This document shows, piece after piece, positions 43,606 to 52,176 of a stretch of 64,000 nt of DNA. Location: contig NZ_JACHJB010000001.1 of NCBI RefSeq assembly GCF_014207745.1, forward strand, positions 2,108,001-2,172,000. The letters are read 5' to 3'. The translations under genes and the position numbers were made by a program. The stretch comes from Nonomuraea muscovyensis (GTDB lineage Bacteria; Actinomycetota; Actinomycetes; Streptosporangiales; Streptosporangiaceae). The notes beneath the pieces are model-generated. The model worked only from the letters and a program-made list of their open reading frames with translations. It did not search any database and was not told the origin of the DNA. Numbering within the stretch: position 1 is the first letter of the stretch; each line of letters opens with the position of its first letter.

Positions 43606-44064
43606 TCAGGCGTAGTGGCGGTAGAGGGCGCGGGCGACGCAGGCGGGCTTGGCCGAGCCGTCGATCTCGACGGTGAAGTCCATGGCCATCTGGACCCCGT
43701 TCCCCGGCACGTCGTCGACCGAGACGACCCTGGCGGCCAGGCGGATCTTGCCGCCGACCTTGACGGGGCCGGGGAAGCGGACCTTGTCGAGGCCGTAGTT
43801 GACGCTCATCGTGACGCCGCGGACATCGAGCAGCTCGGTGAACAGCGGGATGAGCAGCGACAGGGTGAGGTAGCCGTGGGCGATGGTGCCGCCGAACGGG
43901 CCGTCCGCGGCCTTCTCGGCGTCGGTGTGGATCCACTGGTGGTCGTCGGTGGCGTCGGCGAACGTGTTCACCCGGTGCTGGGTGATCTCCAGCCAGCCGC
44001 TGTGGCCGAGGTCGCGGCCCGCCAGCCCCTTCAGCTCGGCCAGGCCGTTCGCGATGGTCGTCAT
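43606..44064 (-). CDS. MaoC-family (R)-specific enoyl-CoA hydratase
   Basis: The 152-residue hotdog protein has WLEITQHRVNTFADATDDHQ, the catalytic Asp/His region, then GGTIAHGYLTLSLLIPLF. Enzymes of this type hydrate enoyl-CoAs. The start overlaps the amidohydrolase stop by 4 bp, placing it firmly in the operon. Confidence 0.9.
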   Translation of the reverse strand: MTTIANGLAELKGLAGRDLGHSGWLEITQHRVNTFADATDDHQWIHTDAEKAADGPFGGTIAHGYLTLSLLIPLFTELLDVRGVTMSVNYGLDKVRFPGPVKVGGKIRLAARVVSVDDVPGNGVQMAMDFTVEIDGSAKPACVARALYRHYA

Positions 44065-44945
44065 CGATCAGTCTCCTTGGGGGTGAGGCCGAGCAGGCGG
44101 GCGGCGTTGTCTTTGAGGATCTTCGGACGGACCTCCGGCTTGATGTCGAGCCGGTCGAAGTCCGCCAGCCAGCGGTCCGGAGTGATCACCGGGTAGTCGG
44201 AGCCGAACAGGACCTTCTCCTTGAGCAGGGTGTTGGAGTAGCGCACCAGCGACGGCGGAAAGTACTTCGGCGACCAGCCGGACAGGTCGATGTGCACGGT
44301 CGGCTTGTGGGTGGCGACGGCCAGGGCCTCGTCCTGCCAGGGGAACGACGGGTGCGCCAGGATGATCTTCAGGTGGGGGAAGTCCACGGCCACGTCGTCG
44401 ACCAGCATCGGGTTGGAGTGCTTGAGCCTGATCCCGCCGCCGCCTGGCACCCCGGCGCCGATGCCGGTCTGGCCGGTGTGGAAGAGCGCGACCGCGCCGA
44501 GCTCCTCGATCACCTCGTAGAGCGGGTAGGCCATGCGGTCGTTGGGCGCGCAGTCCTGGATGCTGGGGTGGAACTTGAAACCGCGCACGCCGTACTCCTC
44601 GACCAGGCGGCGGGCCTCGCGCACGCCCGCGCGGCCCTTCCACGGGTCCACGCTGGAGAAGGGGATGAGCACGTCGGGGTGCTCGGCGCAGCCGGCGGCG
44701 ACCTCCTCGTTGGCGATGCGCCGGTGGCCGGTGGCGTGCTCGGCGTCGACCGTGAAGACCACCGCGGCCATCTTCCGCTCGCGGTAGTAGGCGGCCATCT
44801 CGTCGATCGTCGGCTGCCCGTGGGCCTGGCTCTTGAAGTACGCCTCGGAGGCGCCGAGCAGCTCGGGGCTGAGCGAACCGTGGCCGTCCCTGGCGATCTC
44901 CACGTGAGCGTGGACGTCGATCGCGACCAGATCATCGACGTTCAC
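44061..44945 (-). CDS. Amidohydrolase-2 family metal-dependent hydrolase/decarboxylase
   Basis: GTG 44945 (MNVDDLVAIDVHAHVEIARD) overlaps the SDR stop by 4 bp. The 294-residue protein has the metal ligands HAH near residue 12, a central FKFHPSIQ with His, LFHTGQTG, ILAHPSFPW and Asp in FGSDYPVITP. This is the ACMSD/amidohydrolase_2 fold, which includes decarboxylases and hydratases of aromatic ring-cleavage pathways. The context suggests a step in breakdown of an aromatic or branched acid. Confidence 0.88.
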   Translation of the reverse strand: MNVDDLVAIDVHAHVEIARDGHGSLSPELLGASEAYFKSQAHGQPTIDEMAAYYRERKMAAVVFTVDAEHATGHRRIANEEVAAGCAEHPDVLIPFSSVDPWKGRAGVREARRLVEEYGVRGFKFHPSIQDCAPNDRMAYPLYEVIEELGAVALFHTGQTGIGAGVPGGGGIRLKHSNPMLVDDVAVDFPHLKIILAHPSFPWQDEALAVATHKPTVHIDLSGWSPKYFPPSLVRYSNTLLKEKVLFGSDYPVITPDRWLADFDRLDIKPEVRPKILKDNAARLLGLTPKETDR

Positions 44946-45859
44946 GGCACCGGCGCCTTCGGCGCGGGGATGCCGTAGGTCTCCGGCTCGGCGCCCACGC
45001 TCGCGTGCCACGCCTCCGCGATGGCGTCGGCGCTCCAGCCGCCCTCGGCGTAGGCGACGGCCCTCTCGGCGGGGTGCGACCAGAGCGCGAGCTTGTCCCC
45101 GCCGATGCCGATGGCCTGCCCGGTGACCTTGACGGAGGCGTCGGAAACCAGGTAGACGATCAGGCCGGCGACGTCCTCGACCGTGCCCAGGCCCTCGTCC
45201 CTGCGCAGCCAGCCCGGCAGCGGGGCGCCGGTGCGCTCGGCCTCTTCGAGGACGGGCGCGAAGGCGGGGATGGTCCTGGTCATCTCGGTGGCGGCCACCG
45301 GCACGACGGCGTTGACCGTGATGCCGGCGCGGGCCAGCTCCATCGCCCAGGTGCGGGTCATCGCCACGATGCCCGCCTTGGCCGCGGCGTAGTTGGTCTG
45401 GCCGAAGTTGCCGCGCTGTCCGGCGGGAGAGGAGACGAGGATCAGCCGCCCGCCGGTCGCCTGCTCGCGCATGCGCACCACCGCAGCCCTGGCGCAGGTG
45501 AACGTGCCGCGTAGGTGCACCCCGACCACGGTGTCGAAGTCCTCGTCGGACATCTTCCACAGCACCCGGTCGCGCAGCACCCCCGCGTTGGTGATCATCA
45601 CATCCAGCCGTCCGAAGCGCGTCACCGCCGTGTCGACCAGATGCTCGGCGACCTCGGCGCCACCCACCGCCCCGGCCGCCGCGACGGCCCGGCCGCCGCG
45701 GGCGCTGATCGCGTCGGCCACCCGCGCCGCCGTCGCGGCGTCCACGTCGTTGACGACGACGGCGGCGCCCGCCGCGGCCAGCGCCTCGGCATACGCGCGG
45801 CCCAGGCCACGGCCCGCGCCTGTCACCACGGCCACTTTTGCCGAGAGATCCATCTCCAT
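44942..45859 (-). CDS. Short-chain dehydrogenase/reductase
   Basis: The 305-residue protein has the cofactor site TGAGRGLG at 13-20, NAG at 91-93, and catalytic S143/S144, Y157 and K161. It resembles the dehydrogenase part of multifunctional beta-oxidation enzymes, with an extra C-terminal region. It would oxidise a 3-hydroxyacyl-CoA or similar alcohol. It is the first gene of the operon, facing the PaaX gene across an inverted repeat. Confidence 0.9.
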   Translation of the reverse strand: MEMDLSAKVAVVTGAGRGLGRAYAEALAAAGAAVVVNDVDAATAARVADAISARGGRAVAAAGAVGGAEVAEHLVDTAVTRFGRLDVMITNAGVLRDRVLWKMSDEDFDTVVGVHLRGTFTCARAAVVRMREQATGGRLILVSSPAGQRGNFGQTNYAAAKAGIVAMTRTWAMELARAGITVNAVVPVAATEMTRTIPAFAPVLEEAERTGAPLPGWLRRDEGLGTVEDVAGLIVYLVSDASVKVTGQAIGIGGDKLALWSHPAERAVAYAEGGWSADAIAEAWHASVGAEPETYGIPAPKAPVP

Positions 45860-45877
45860 CACCCCATCGAGGAAGAA

Positions 45878-45917
45878 GTTGGGCAATATTGCGACTCTCG
45901 TCGTAGTTTTGCCCAAC
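45878..45917. promoter_or_regulatory. Candidate PaaX operator
   Basis: GTTGGGCAA (45878-45886) and TTGCCCAAC (45909-45917) form a perfect 9-bp inverted repeat with a 22-bp spacer, centred in the gap between the divergent SDR operon and the regulator. A further half-site TGCCCAAC lies at 46793-46800, after the regulator gene. Confidence 0.65.
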
Positions 45918-45943
45918 AAGCGGGATCCGTCTACCCTTCGTTC

Positions 45944-46786
45944 GTGACTTTCGGCGAAGGTGAAGGCGAAGGAGATGACGCGCTGACCTATCCCGCCACG
46001 CGTCCCCAGTCGTTGATGTTCAGCTTCCTCGGCATCTACGTGCTGGAGCGTGACGTCGCCGTCTACTCCGGCAGCGTCATCGACGTCTTCGCCCGCCTGG
46101 GCGTGACCGAGGAGGCGGTGCGCTCGACGCTCACCCGCATGACCAAGCGGGGCCTGCTGACCCGGCACCGCCAGGGCCGCAAGACCTACTTCGGGCTGAC
46201 TCCGCACGCCGCCGACGTCCTGGAGGACGGCAGGCAGCGTGTCTGGGAGACCGGCGCCGTCAACCGCGACTGGGACGGCACCTGGACCCTGGTGGCCTTC
46301 TCCATGCCCGACAGCCGCCGAAGCACCCGCCACGACCTGCGGTCCCAGCTCATCTGGGCCGGCTTCGGACTCCTGCAGAACGGGCTGTGGATCGCCCCCG
46401 GCGTCAAGGACGTGACCGCCATCGTCACGGAGTTGGGCCTGGACGACCACGTCACCGTGCTGGCCGCCCGCGCGCTCAAGCCGACCGAATCAGCCGACCT
46501 CGTCCACGCCGCCTTCGACACTCAGCAGATCGCCGCGCGCTATCACGCCTTCCTCGACCGCTGGGACACCGCCGGCCCGCAGGCGGCGCTGTCCGACGAC
46601 CTGGCCCGCCAACTGCTGCTCCACACCGACTGGCTCCACCTCGTGCGACAGGACCCGCACCTGCCCGCCGAGCACCTGCCGGAGGACTGGCCGGCCATCA
46701 GGGCCGAGCACGTCTTCCATACCCTGGCCCACGCCTACGAGGGGCCGGCCCGCGACCTGGCGGCCAGGATCCTGGACCTTTCCTGA
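45944..46786 (+). CDS. PaaX-family transcriptional regulator
   Basis: GTG 45944 gives 280 residues. RPQSLMFSFLGIYVLERDVA, then LGVTEEAVRSTLTRMTKRGL and RHRQGRKTYFGLTPHA, is the PaaX winged helix; WDGTWTLVAFSMPDSRRSTR begins the effector domain. PaaX proteins repress phenylacetate-type catabolism and respond to the CoA ester. Here it should control the divergent SDR-to-ligase operon. Confidence 0.9.
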   Translation: MTFGEGEGEGDDALTYPATRPQSLMFSFLGIYVLERDVAVYSGSVIDVFARLGVTEEAVRSTLTRMTKRGLLTRHRQGRKTYFGLTPHAADVLEDGRQRVWETGAVNRDWDGTWTLVAFSMPDSRRSTRHDLRSQLIWAGFGLLQNGLWIAPGVKDVTAIVTELGLDDHVTVLAARALKPTESADLVHAAFDTQQIAARYHAFLDRWDTAGPQAALSDDLARQLLLHTDWLHLVRQDPHLPAEHLPEDWPAIRAEHVFHTLAHAYEGPARDLAARILDLS

Positions 46787-46837
46787 CCTTCTGCCCAACG
46801 TGATGGCGTCGCGGTTGCCGGCGACCGCCGCGCCGGC

Positions 46838-47548
46838 TCAACCTCGGGCGAGCCGCCAGGAGAGGAACCCCTCGGGGGCGTCAGCAAGGACGAAACCCGC
46901 CCCGACCAGCTCCTCTTCGATCGTCTCCCGCACCGGACGGTAGGCGTGGCCGACGAACTCCTCCTCGCTGATCACCTTGTCGCCCTCGCTGATCCGGTAG
47001 AGGTAGCGGGCCTTGCAGACCTCCCCGCTCGACTCGACGATCTCCGACAGGGCCGTGTACGTGTGACGGCCCACCTGACGCGAGCCGTCCTCCTGGAGAG
47101 GACGCGGCGCGGGGGCACCACCATCGCGCCAGGTGAAGACCAGGAGGCCGCCAGGTTCCAGCTGACCTGCCAGCACCGGCCAGAGCCGCTTGCGATAGTC
47201 AGGCTCCAGGGCGTACATCACGTTGATCATCACCATGGCCTCGACCGGCTCGTCCAGATCAACGCTCAGCGCGTCACAGGGAAGCACGGTGACGCGCTTC
47301 AGCAGCTCCGCGCGCTCGCTCAGCCGGGACAACAACACCCCGCGCATACCGGTCGAGGGCTCCAGCGCGAAGATCTCGGCCGGTGTCCACTGGGCCAGCG
47401 ACGTGGTGATCAGACCGGTTCCGGCACCGATCTCCAGGATGCTCCGCCGCACTCCGGCGACGAGCGGGGGCAGCTTCTCACGGACCCTCGGTACATGCCC
47501 GTCTTGCTGGAGCAGGTCGTAGAAGGGGAGAGAGATGAAGTCGGTCAC
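46838..47548 (-). CDS. SAM-dependent methyltransferase
   Basis: GTG 47548 gives 236 residues. The SAM site is ILEIGAGTGLITTSLAQWTP, with IFALEPSTGM as the next strand and LAGQLEPGGLLVFTWRDGG later. Substrate unknown. It converges with the PaaX gene, 51 bp away. Confidence 0.85.
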   Translation of the reverse strand: MTDFISLPFYDLLQQDGHVPRVREKLPPLVAGVRRSILEIGAGTGLITTSLAQWTPAEIFALEPSTGMRGVLLSRLSERAELLKRVTVLPCDALSVDLDEPVEAMVMINVMYALEPDYRKRLWPVLAGQLEPGGLLVFTWRDGGAPAPRPLQEDGSRQVGRHTYTALSEIVESSGEVCKARYLYRISEGDKVISEEEFVGHAYRPVRETIEEELVGAGFVLADAPEGFLSWRLARG

Positions 47549-47769
47549 GCCGGGCGACACTATCCCAGGGGCAGGAACCACCTCAGGACATCTTCGACAT
47601 CTGACGGGCGGCGGCCGGGTGGCCTGGCTGATGTCCGCGACGCGCAGGCACCGATCTCCGGGCGGGGTGAGACCTTGCGCGCGAGGTTCGCGCCGTTCCC
47701 GGCGAGACGGAGGCGCGGACGGTGACCGCCGACGGCTCGACGGATGGGCCACGCGGGCCGGGATCCCGG

Positions 47770-47803
47770 GACAGGCACGACCTTCTCCGAGGTCGTGCCT
47801 GTC
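47770..47803. terminator. Hairpin after the small secreted peptide gene
   Basis: Fourteen perfect base pairs (GACAGGCACGACCT and complement) around a 6-nt loop, 21 bp past the stop of the minus-strand peptide gene. Confidence 0.7.
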
Positions 47804-47823
47804 TCCGGGCGTAGGGACGTCGC

Positions 47824-48003
47824 TCAGACGTCCTGACACCACATCCAGCCGTGGTCCGAGACCCAGCAGCGGTACCAGCCGTCGTTCGGCATCGCCTGGG
47901 CGGCGGTGCCGATGAGGGACAGGGAAACTGCGGCGAGCACCGTGACCGCGGCGACGCGGCGGCCGGCACGCGCGAAGGCGCCGATCTTCTTCTCGTTCGT
48001 CAT
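47824..48003 (-). CDS. Tiny secreted Cys/Trp-rich peptide
   Basis: ATG 48003 gives 59 residues: a signal peptide with cleavage after AQA (residue 37) and a mature 22-residue peptide, MPNDGWYRCWVSDHGWMWCQ plus DV. It has four Trp and two Cys (46 and 56), so one disulfide loop is likely. A strong hairpin ends the unit. The signal peptide is clear; function unknown. Confidence 0.75.
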   Translation of the reverse strand: MTNEKKIGAFARAGRRVAAVTVLAAVSLSLIGTAAQAMPNDGWYRCWVSDHGWMWCQDV

Positions 48004-48073
48004 GGGAAGGATTCCATCGTGCCCCGCTTGGGATCCCCTTGGAACTGACTGGGGATGTCCGTACGCGGCCGCG

Positions 48074-48117
48074 TCGGCGTGCCGTCGCAGGCTGGTCGGC
48101 GTGCCGTCGCAGGCTGT
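48074..48117. repeat. 22-bp tandem duplication before the MBL gene
   Basis: Two direct copies of a 22-bp unit beginning TCGGCGTGCCGTCGCAG abut at 48095/48096 and differ only in the last base. They end 16 bp before the MBL start, in its leader. Confidence 0.85.
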
Positions 48118-48133
48118 ACGAGAAGGAGGGCTC

Positions 48134-49063
48134 ATGGATCTGCCGTCAGACGCCGCGGGGCTGCACGAGGTCGTCGCGGGGGTGTACGCCTGGATACAGC
48201 CGGACGGCACCTGGTGGGTGAACAACGCGGGGGCCGTCACGGGCCGGGACGGGACGGTGATCGTCGATACCTGCGCGACCGAGCGGCGTACGCGCCGGTT
48301 CCTGGGGGCGGTGGCGGCGGCGACCGGCGGCGCGCCGGTGCGGATGGCGGTCAACACCCACCAGCACGGGGACCACGCGTACGGCAACAGCCTGCTGCCC
48401 GAGGAGACGGTGATCTTCGGGCACATCGCGATGCGCGAGGCGCTCCTGGCCGATCCCATCATCGACGGCTGCCCGCCGATGTGGGCGCCGGTGCCCGACT
48501 GGGGGAAGGTGTCGCGGCGTCCTCCGTCGGTGGTGTTCGAGACCGAGCTGACCGTGTTCGCCGGGGAGCGTCGCGTCGAGCTCCGGCATCCCGGTCATAC
48601 CGCGCACACCCCCGGAGACGTGGTGGTGTGGCTGCCGGAGGAGCGGGTGCTGTTCGCCGGTGACCTGGTGTTCAACGGGCTCACGCCCCTGGTGCTGATG
48701 GGGTCGCTGGAGGGGGCGTTGCGGTCGCTGGACTGGGTGGCGGGCTTCGAGCCGGAGCACGTCGTACCGGGACACGGGCCGCGCGCGGACGCGGGCGACC
48801 TGCCGGGGGTGCTGGCCGCTCACGAGCGTTACTACCGGTTCGTGCTCGACGTCGCCCGCCAGGGGCTGGCCAACGGTCTGCCGCCGCTGGCGGCCGCGCA
48901 GGAGGCGGACCTGGGCGAGTTCGCCGCGTGGGCGGACGCCGAACGCCTGGTGCTCAACCTGCACCGGGCCTACGCGGACGCCGCGGGCGCCGAGGTGGAC
49001 CTCGTCACCGCCCTCGTGGACGCCATGACCTGGAACGGCGGGCCGCTGCCGACCTCCGTCTGA
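48134..49063 (+). CDS. Metallo-beta-lactamase-fold hydrolase
   Basis: ATG 48134 follows AAGGAGGG. The 309-residue protein has the zinc motif HQHGDHAYG (H76, H78, D80, H81), HPGHTAHTPGDVVVW, LFAGDLVFNG and VVPGHGPRAD. This is a complete MBL fold of the cyclase/hydrolase type. Substrate unknown. Confidence 0.88.
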   Translation: MDLPSDAAGLHEVVAGVYAWIQPDGTWWVNNAGAVTGRDGTVIVDTCATERRTRRFLGAVAAATGGAPVRMAVNTHQHGDHAYGNSLLPEETVIFGHIAMREALLADPIIDGCPPMWAPVPDWGKVSRRPPSVVFETELTVFAGERRVELRHPGHTAHTPGDVVVWLPEERVLFAGDLVFNGLTPLVLMGSLEGALRSLDWVAGFEPEHVVPGHGPRADAGDLPGVLAAHERYYRFVLDVARQGLANGLPPLAAAQEADLGEFAAWADAERLVLNLHRAYADAAGAEVDLVTALVDAMTWNGGPLPTSV

Positions 49064-49174
49064 CCCGATCCGGCGTTCTCGCCGCGACCGTGGGCGCGGC
49101 GCCGCGCGTCCCGCCGGGGAACGGGCACGCGCGGGGTTCGCCTTCCACTCCCGACGCTTCGCGGGTCCCGCTGA

Positions 49175-50131
49175 TCAGCCGCGGCGGGCGGCGACCGCGC
49201 GGCGGACGTCCTCGGTGATCAGGTCGGCGTTGATCGCCGCTCCGGCCTTCACGCCCGCCGCGGCCGACCCGATGACCTGCTCCAGCGGGTTGGCCACGTT
49301 CCCGGCCACCCACACCCCGGGTACGGAGGTCGCCCCGGTGGGGTCGGCCGGGACGTAGTCGCCGATGACATGGCCGTCCCGCTCCAGCTCGGCCACCTCC
49401 AGCTCCAGCCCGGCCGGTATCCCGGCACGCGCGGTCAACCGCCCGGTGACCGCGACCGCCCGGCAGTCCGCCACCCGGCCGTCGGCCAGTTCCAGCCCGG
49501 TGAGCCGGTCATCGCTCACCCGGACGCCCGTCACCCGCCCCTCGACCACGGTGACGTCACGGGCGGCGAGCTGCTCGTGCTCGTCGTCGGTGAACTTCGG
49601 CGCGGTGTGCGCGAAGAGCGTCACGTCGTCGCTCCACTGCCGCCACATCAGCGCCTGGTGGACCCCCAGCGGCCCGGTGGCGAGGACGCCGATCGCCTGG
49701 TCGCGCACCTCCCAGCCGTGGCAGTACGGGCAGTGCAGCACGTCGCGTCCCCACCGCTCGGCCAGGCCGGGCACGTCGGGCAGCTCGTCCACCAGGCCGG
49801 TCGTGACCAGCAGCCGGTCGGCGCGCACCGCGGAACCGTCGCCGAGGACGACGCGGAAGTCACCGCCGGCGGCCAGGCGCTCGGCGCTCACCACCTCGCC
49901 GGTCACGATCTCACCGCCGTACCCGGCGACCTCGGCCCGGCCGGTGGCCAGCAGCCTGGCGGGCGGGGTGCCCTCGTGGCCGAGGTAGACGTGGACGCCG
50001 TCCGCGGGAGCGTTGCGCGGGCTGCCCGCGTCGATCACCAGCACCGAGCGGCGCGCCCGGCTCAGCGTCAGCGCCCCGCTCAGGCCGGCGGCCCCGCCTC
50101 CGACGACCACGACCTCGTACTTCTCGTTCAT
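49175..50131 (-). CDS. Thioredoxin-reductase-like FAD/NAD(P) oxidoreductase
   Basis: The 318-residue protein has the FAD site VVVVGGGAAGLSGALTLSRA, a redox pair C134-PY-C137 in HCPYCHGWEVRD and a C-terminal VPGVWVAGNVANP. The CPYC motif and length match thioredoxin-reductase-like proteins that lack a nearby thioredoxin; its electron acceptor is unknown. It diverges from the LuxR gene. Confidence 0.88.
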   Translation of the reverse strand: MNEKYEVVVVGGGAAGLSGALTLSRARRSVLVIDAGSPRNAPADGVHVYLGHEGTPPARLLATGRAEVAGYGGEIVTGEVVSAERLAAGGDFRVVLGDGSAVRADRLLVTTGLVDELPDVPGLAERWGRDVLHCPYCHGWEVRDQAIGVLATGPLGVHQALMWRQWSDDVTLFAHTAPKFTDDEHEQLAARDVTVVEGRVTGVRVSDDRLTGLELADGRVADCRAVAVTGRLTARAGIPAGLELEVAELERDGHVIGDYVPADPTGATSVPGVWVAGNVANPLEQVIGSAAAGVKAGAAINADLITEDVRRAVAARRG

Positions 50132-50242
50132 CACGCCCTCCTTCACCTGTGGGATGCTCACTATCGGCCGCGTGCCGACGTACTGACAAATCTGTTTGCC
50201 GGAACGGCAAAGCGAGCTGCCGCCTTCGGGCGGAGGAGGCGT

Positions 50243-50968
50243 GTGGACGAGAGCGTGTCGCTGGGCCGGCTCGCCCGGCGGCTGGAGGAGGTCGTCGGCG
50301 AGCTGCGCGGGATCCCCGTCGAGGTGGAGCGGCTGGAGGACAACGAGCTCGTCCGGCAGCAGATCGCACAGGTTTCCCGCACCGCCGCCGAGTTGCGCGC
50401 CATGCACCCGGTGGGCACTCCGGAGCGGGGCCGTCAGGAACAGCAGAGCAGGCGGGCCGTGCTCGACGCCCTGCGGCGCGGCATGACGATGCGGACGATC
50501 ATCCACGCGAGCGTGCTGGACGAGCCGCGCTACGCGGCCCGGATCAGGGAGCTGCACGCCTCCGGCGACCTGCACCGGGTCATCGACGAGCCGATCCAGC
50601 AGATTCTCGTCTTCGACCGTACGGTGGCGTTCGTCCGGATCACCCCGGTCCCCTACGCACCGGGGGCCCTGGTGATCAGGCAGCAGAGCCTGATCACCGC
50701 CCTCATCGATCTGTTCGAGCAGACCTGGGCCCGGGCCAGGGAGATCACCGAGCCGACGCACCGGCTGAGCCCCCGCGAGCGCGAGGTGCTCGCGCTGATC
50801 GCCGAAGGGCGCTCCAACAGCGCCATCGCCCGCGCTCTGTCGATCACCGAGGCGGCCGTCGGCAAGCACGTGGCCAACGTGTTCGCCAAGCTGGAGCTGC
50901 CCGCGACGCAGGACGACAACCGGCGGGTGCTGGCGGTGCTCGCCTACCTGCGCGGCGCGGCACGGTAG
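50243..50968 (+). CDS. LuxR-type regulator with PLD-like/TrmB-like sensor part
   Basis: GTG 50243, with GGAGGAGG just before it, gives 241 residues. The C-terminus is a LuxR helix-turn-helix (LSPREREVLALIAEGRSNSA, SITEAAVGKHVANVFAKLEL). The middle (RTIIHASVLDEPRYAARIRE, IQQILVFDRTVAFVRITPVP) resembles the effector part of TrmB-like/LuxR hybrids. Its stimulus is unknown. It is divergent from the oxidoreductase, which may be its target. Confidence 0.8.
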   Translation: MDESVSLGRLARRLEEVVGELRGIPVEVERLEDNELVRQQIAQVSRTAAELRAMHPVGTPERGRQEQQSRRAVLDALRRGMTMRTIIHASVLDEPRYAARIRELHASGDLHRVIDEPIQQILVFDRTVAFVRITPVPYAPGALVIRQQSLITALIDLFEQTWARAREITEPTHRLSPREREVLALIAEGRSNSAIARALSITEAAVGKHVANVFAKLELPATQDDNRRVLAVLAYLRGAAR

Positions 50969-51037
50969 GGCCAGACCCACCTCGTCCTCGCCCCAGCACC
51001 CATGCGGGCGAAACCCGGCACGCCGTTCAATGGCGTC

Positions 51038-51598
51038 ATGCAACGTATGACTGGATTACTGGTGGGTGCGGTCTTCGGCGCGGTCTTCGTCGTCGTCAAC
51101 GCGCAGAGCCCCCTGGACACCGTGACCGTGACCGTCCTGCGAGTGGTCGCCTGCCTGGCGGCCGCGGGCGTCGTCGCCATGTGGTTCGCCACCGCCCGCA
51201 GGGAGCGGCCCGCCGCGGGAGCCCGGCGGAACATGTTCGGCCGCGGATATCTGATCATCGTCGCGGCCGAGGTGATCCTGCTCTTCGGCGGGATCCGGCT
51301 GCTCGCCGCCTGGGACCGTCCCGAGCAGACGAACGTGGCCTGGGTGGCGTTCGTGGTCGGCGTGCACTTCATCGCGCTGGCGCCCGTCTGGAAGGAGTGG
51401 GGCATCGCCGTACCCGGCGTGGTCCTCACCCTGCTCGGCGCCGCCGGTCTCGTGCTGGCCGCGACGGCCGCCGTCGCCTGGGTGCCGCTCGTCAGCGGCG
51501 TGCTGTCGGGGGTGGTCCTCCTGGCCGGCTCCGTCACCTTCGGCTGGCGCGGCCTGGCGGCCCGGCCGGGCGCCTCGTCGAGGGGCGTGGTCGTCTAG
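51038..51598 (+). CDS. Integral membrane protein of unknown function
   Basis: ATG 51038 gives 186 residues with six likely membrane segments (GLLVGAVFGAVFVVVNA to VLSGVVLLAGSVTFGWRGLA). No family recognised. It lies 9 bp before the Mth938-like gene, so the two may be co-transcribed. Confidence 0.75.
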   Translation: MQRMTGLLVGAVFGAVFVVVNAQSPLDTVTVTVLRVVACLAAAGVVAMWFATARRERPAAGARRNMFGRGYLIIVAAEVILLFGGIRLLAAWDRPEQTNVAWVAFVVGVHFIALAPVWKEWGIAVPGVVLTLLGAAGLVLAATAAVAWVPLVSGVLSGVVLLAGSVTFGWRGLAARPGASSRGVVV

Positions 51599-51607
51599 TC
51601 TCGCCCC

Positions 51608-51976
51608 ATGGAACGCAGATCCCCGTCGATCACCCATGTCTCCTGGGGGCGCCTGGTGGTCGAGGGCGTCGGTGAGGGCAAGGACTTCAAGCTCTACCCC
51701 GGCGGCGGACGCGCCTGGGACTGGAACGAGACCGGGACCCGGCACACACCCGGCATCCAGCCCGCCGACGTGCTCGAACTCCTCGACCACGGCAGCCAGG
51801 TGATCGTTCTGTCCCTCGGCATGGAGTCGAGGCTGCGAACGTGCCCCGAGACGCTGGACCTCATGGCGGACAGGGGCGTCGAGGTCCACCTGGAGGAGAC
51901 CACGGCCGCCGTCCGCCGCTACAACGCCCTCGCGGAGACCACCGCCGTGGGCGGCCTGTTCCACTCCACCTGCTGA
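51608..51976 (+). CDS. Mth938-like domain protein
   Basis: The 122-residue protein (SITHVSWGRLVVEGVGEGKD, then LGMESRLRTCPETLDLMADR and YNALAETTAVGGLFHSTC) matches the Mth938-like fold over its whole length. The family is widespread; biochemical function is not established. Confidence 0.85.
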   Translation: MERRSPSITHVSWGRLVVEGVGEGKDFKLYPGGGRAWDWNETGTRHTPGIQPADVLELLDHGSQVIVLSLGMESRLRTCPETLDLMADRGVEVHLEETTAAVRRYNALAETTAVGGLFHSTC

Positions 51977-52110
51977 CCCTCGTGCTCGCCGGGGTCGGAG
52001 CCGGACCTCCCGCCGGGACGGGCACGTCTCTCCCCCATCCTGCCCGTCCTGGGGTTCTATGATCGGGGCGATGTCGGCTTGAGCTGATGGGGGCGGGTTT
52101 GGCGGCTCGT

Positions 52111-52140
52111 GGGGCCGACCCGGGCCGACCCGGGCCGACC
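52111..52140. repeat. Three tandem 10-bp GC repeats
   Basis: Three consecutive copies of CGGGCCGACC (the first with G at position 1) lie in the gap after the Mth938-like gene. Self-complementary parts may form a terminator-like structure. Confidence 0.7.
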
Positions 52141-52176
52141 CGGGCGGAGTGGTCAGCGAGAGCATCGGGGGCCGGG

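Noticed and set aside
41883..43676. A 597-residue plus-strand frame.
   Set aside because: Gly/Glu-rich antisense shadow of the MHS transporter and acyl-CoA ligase genes.
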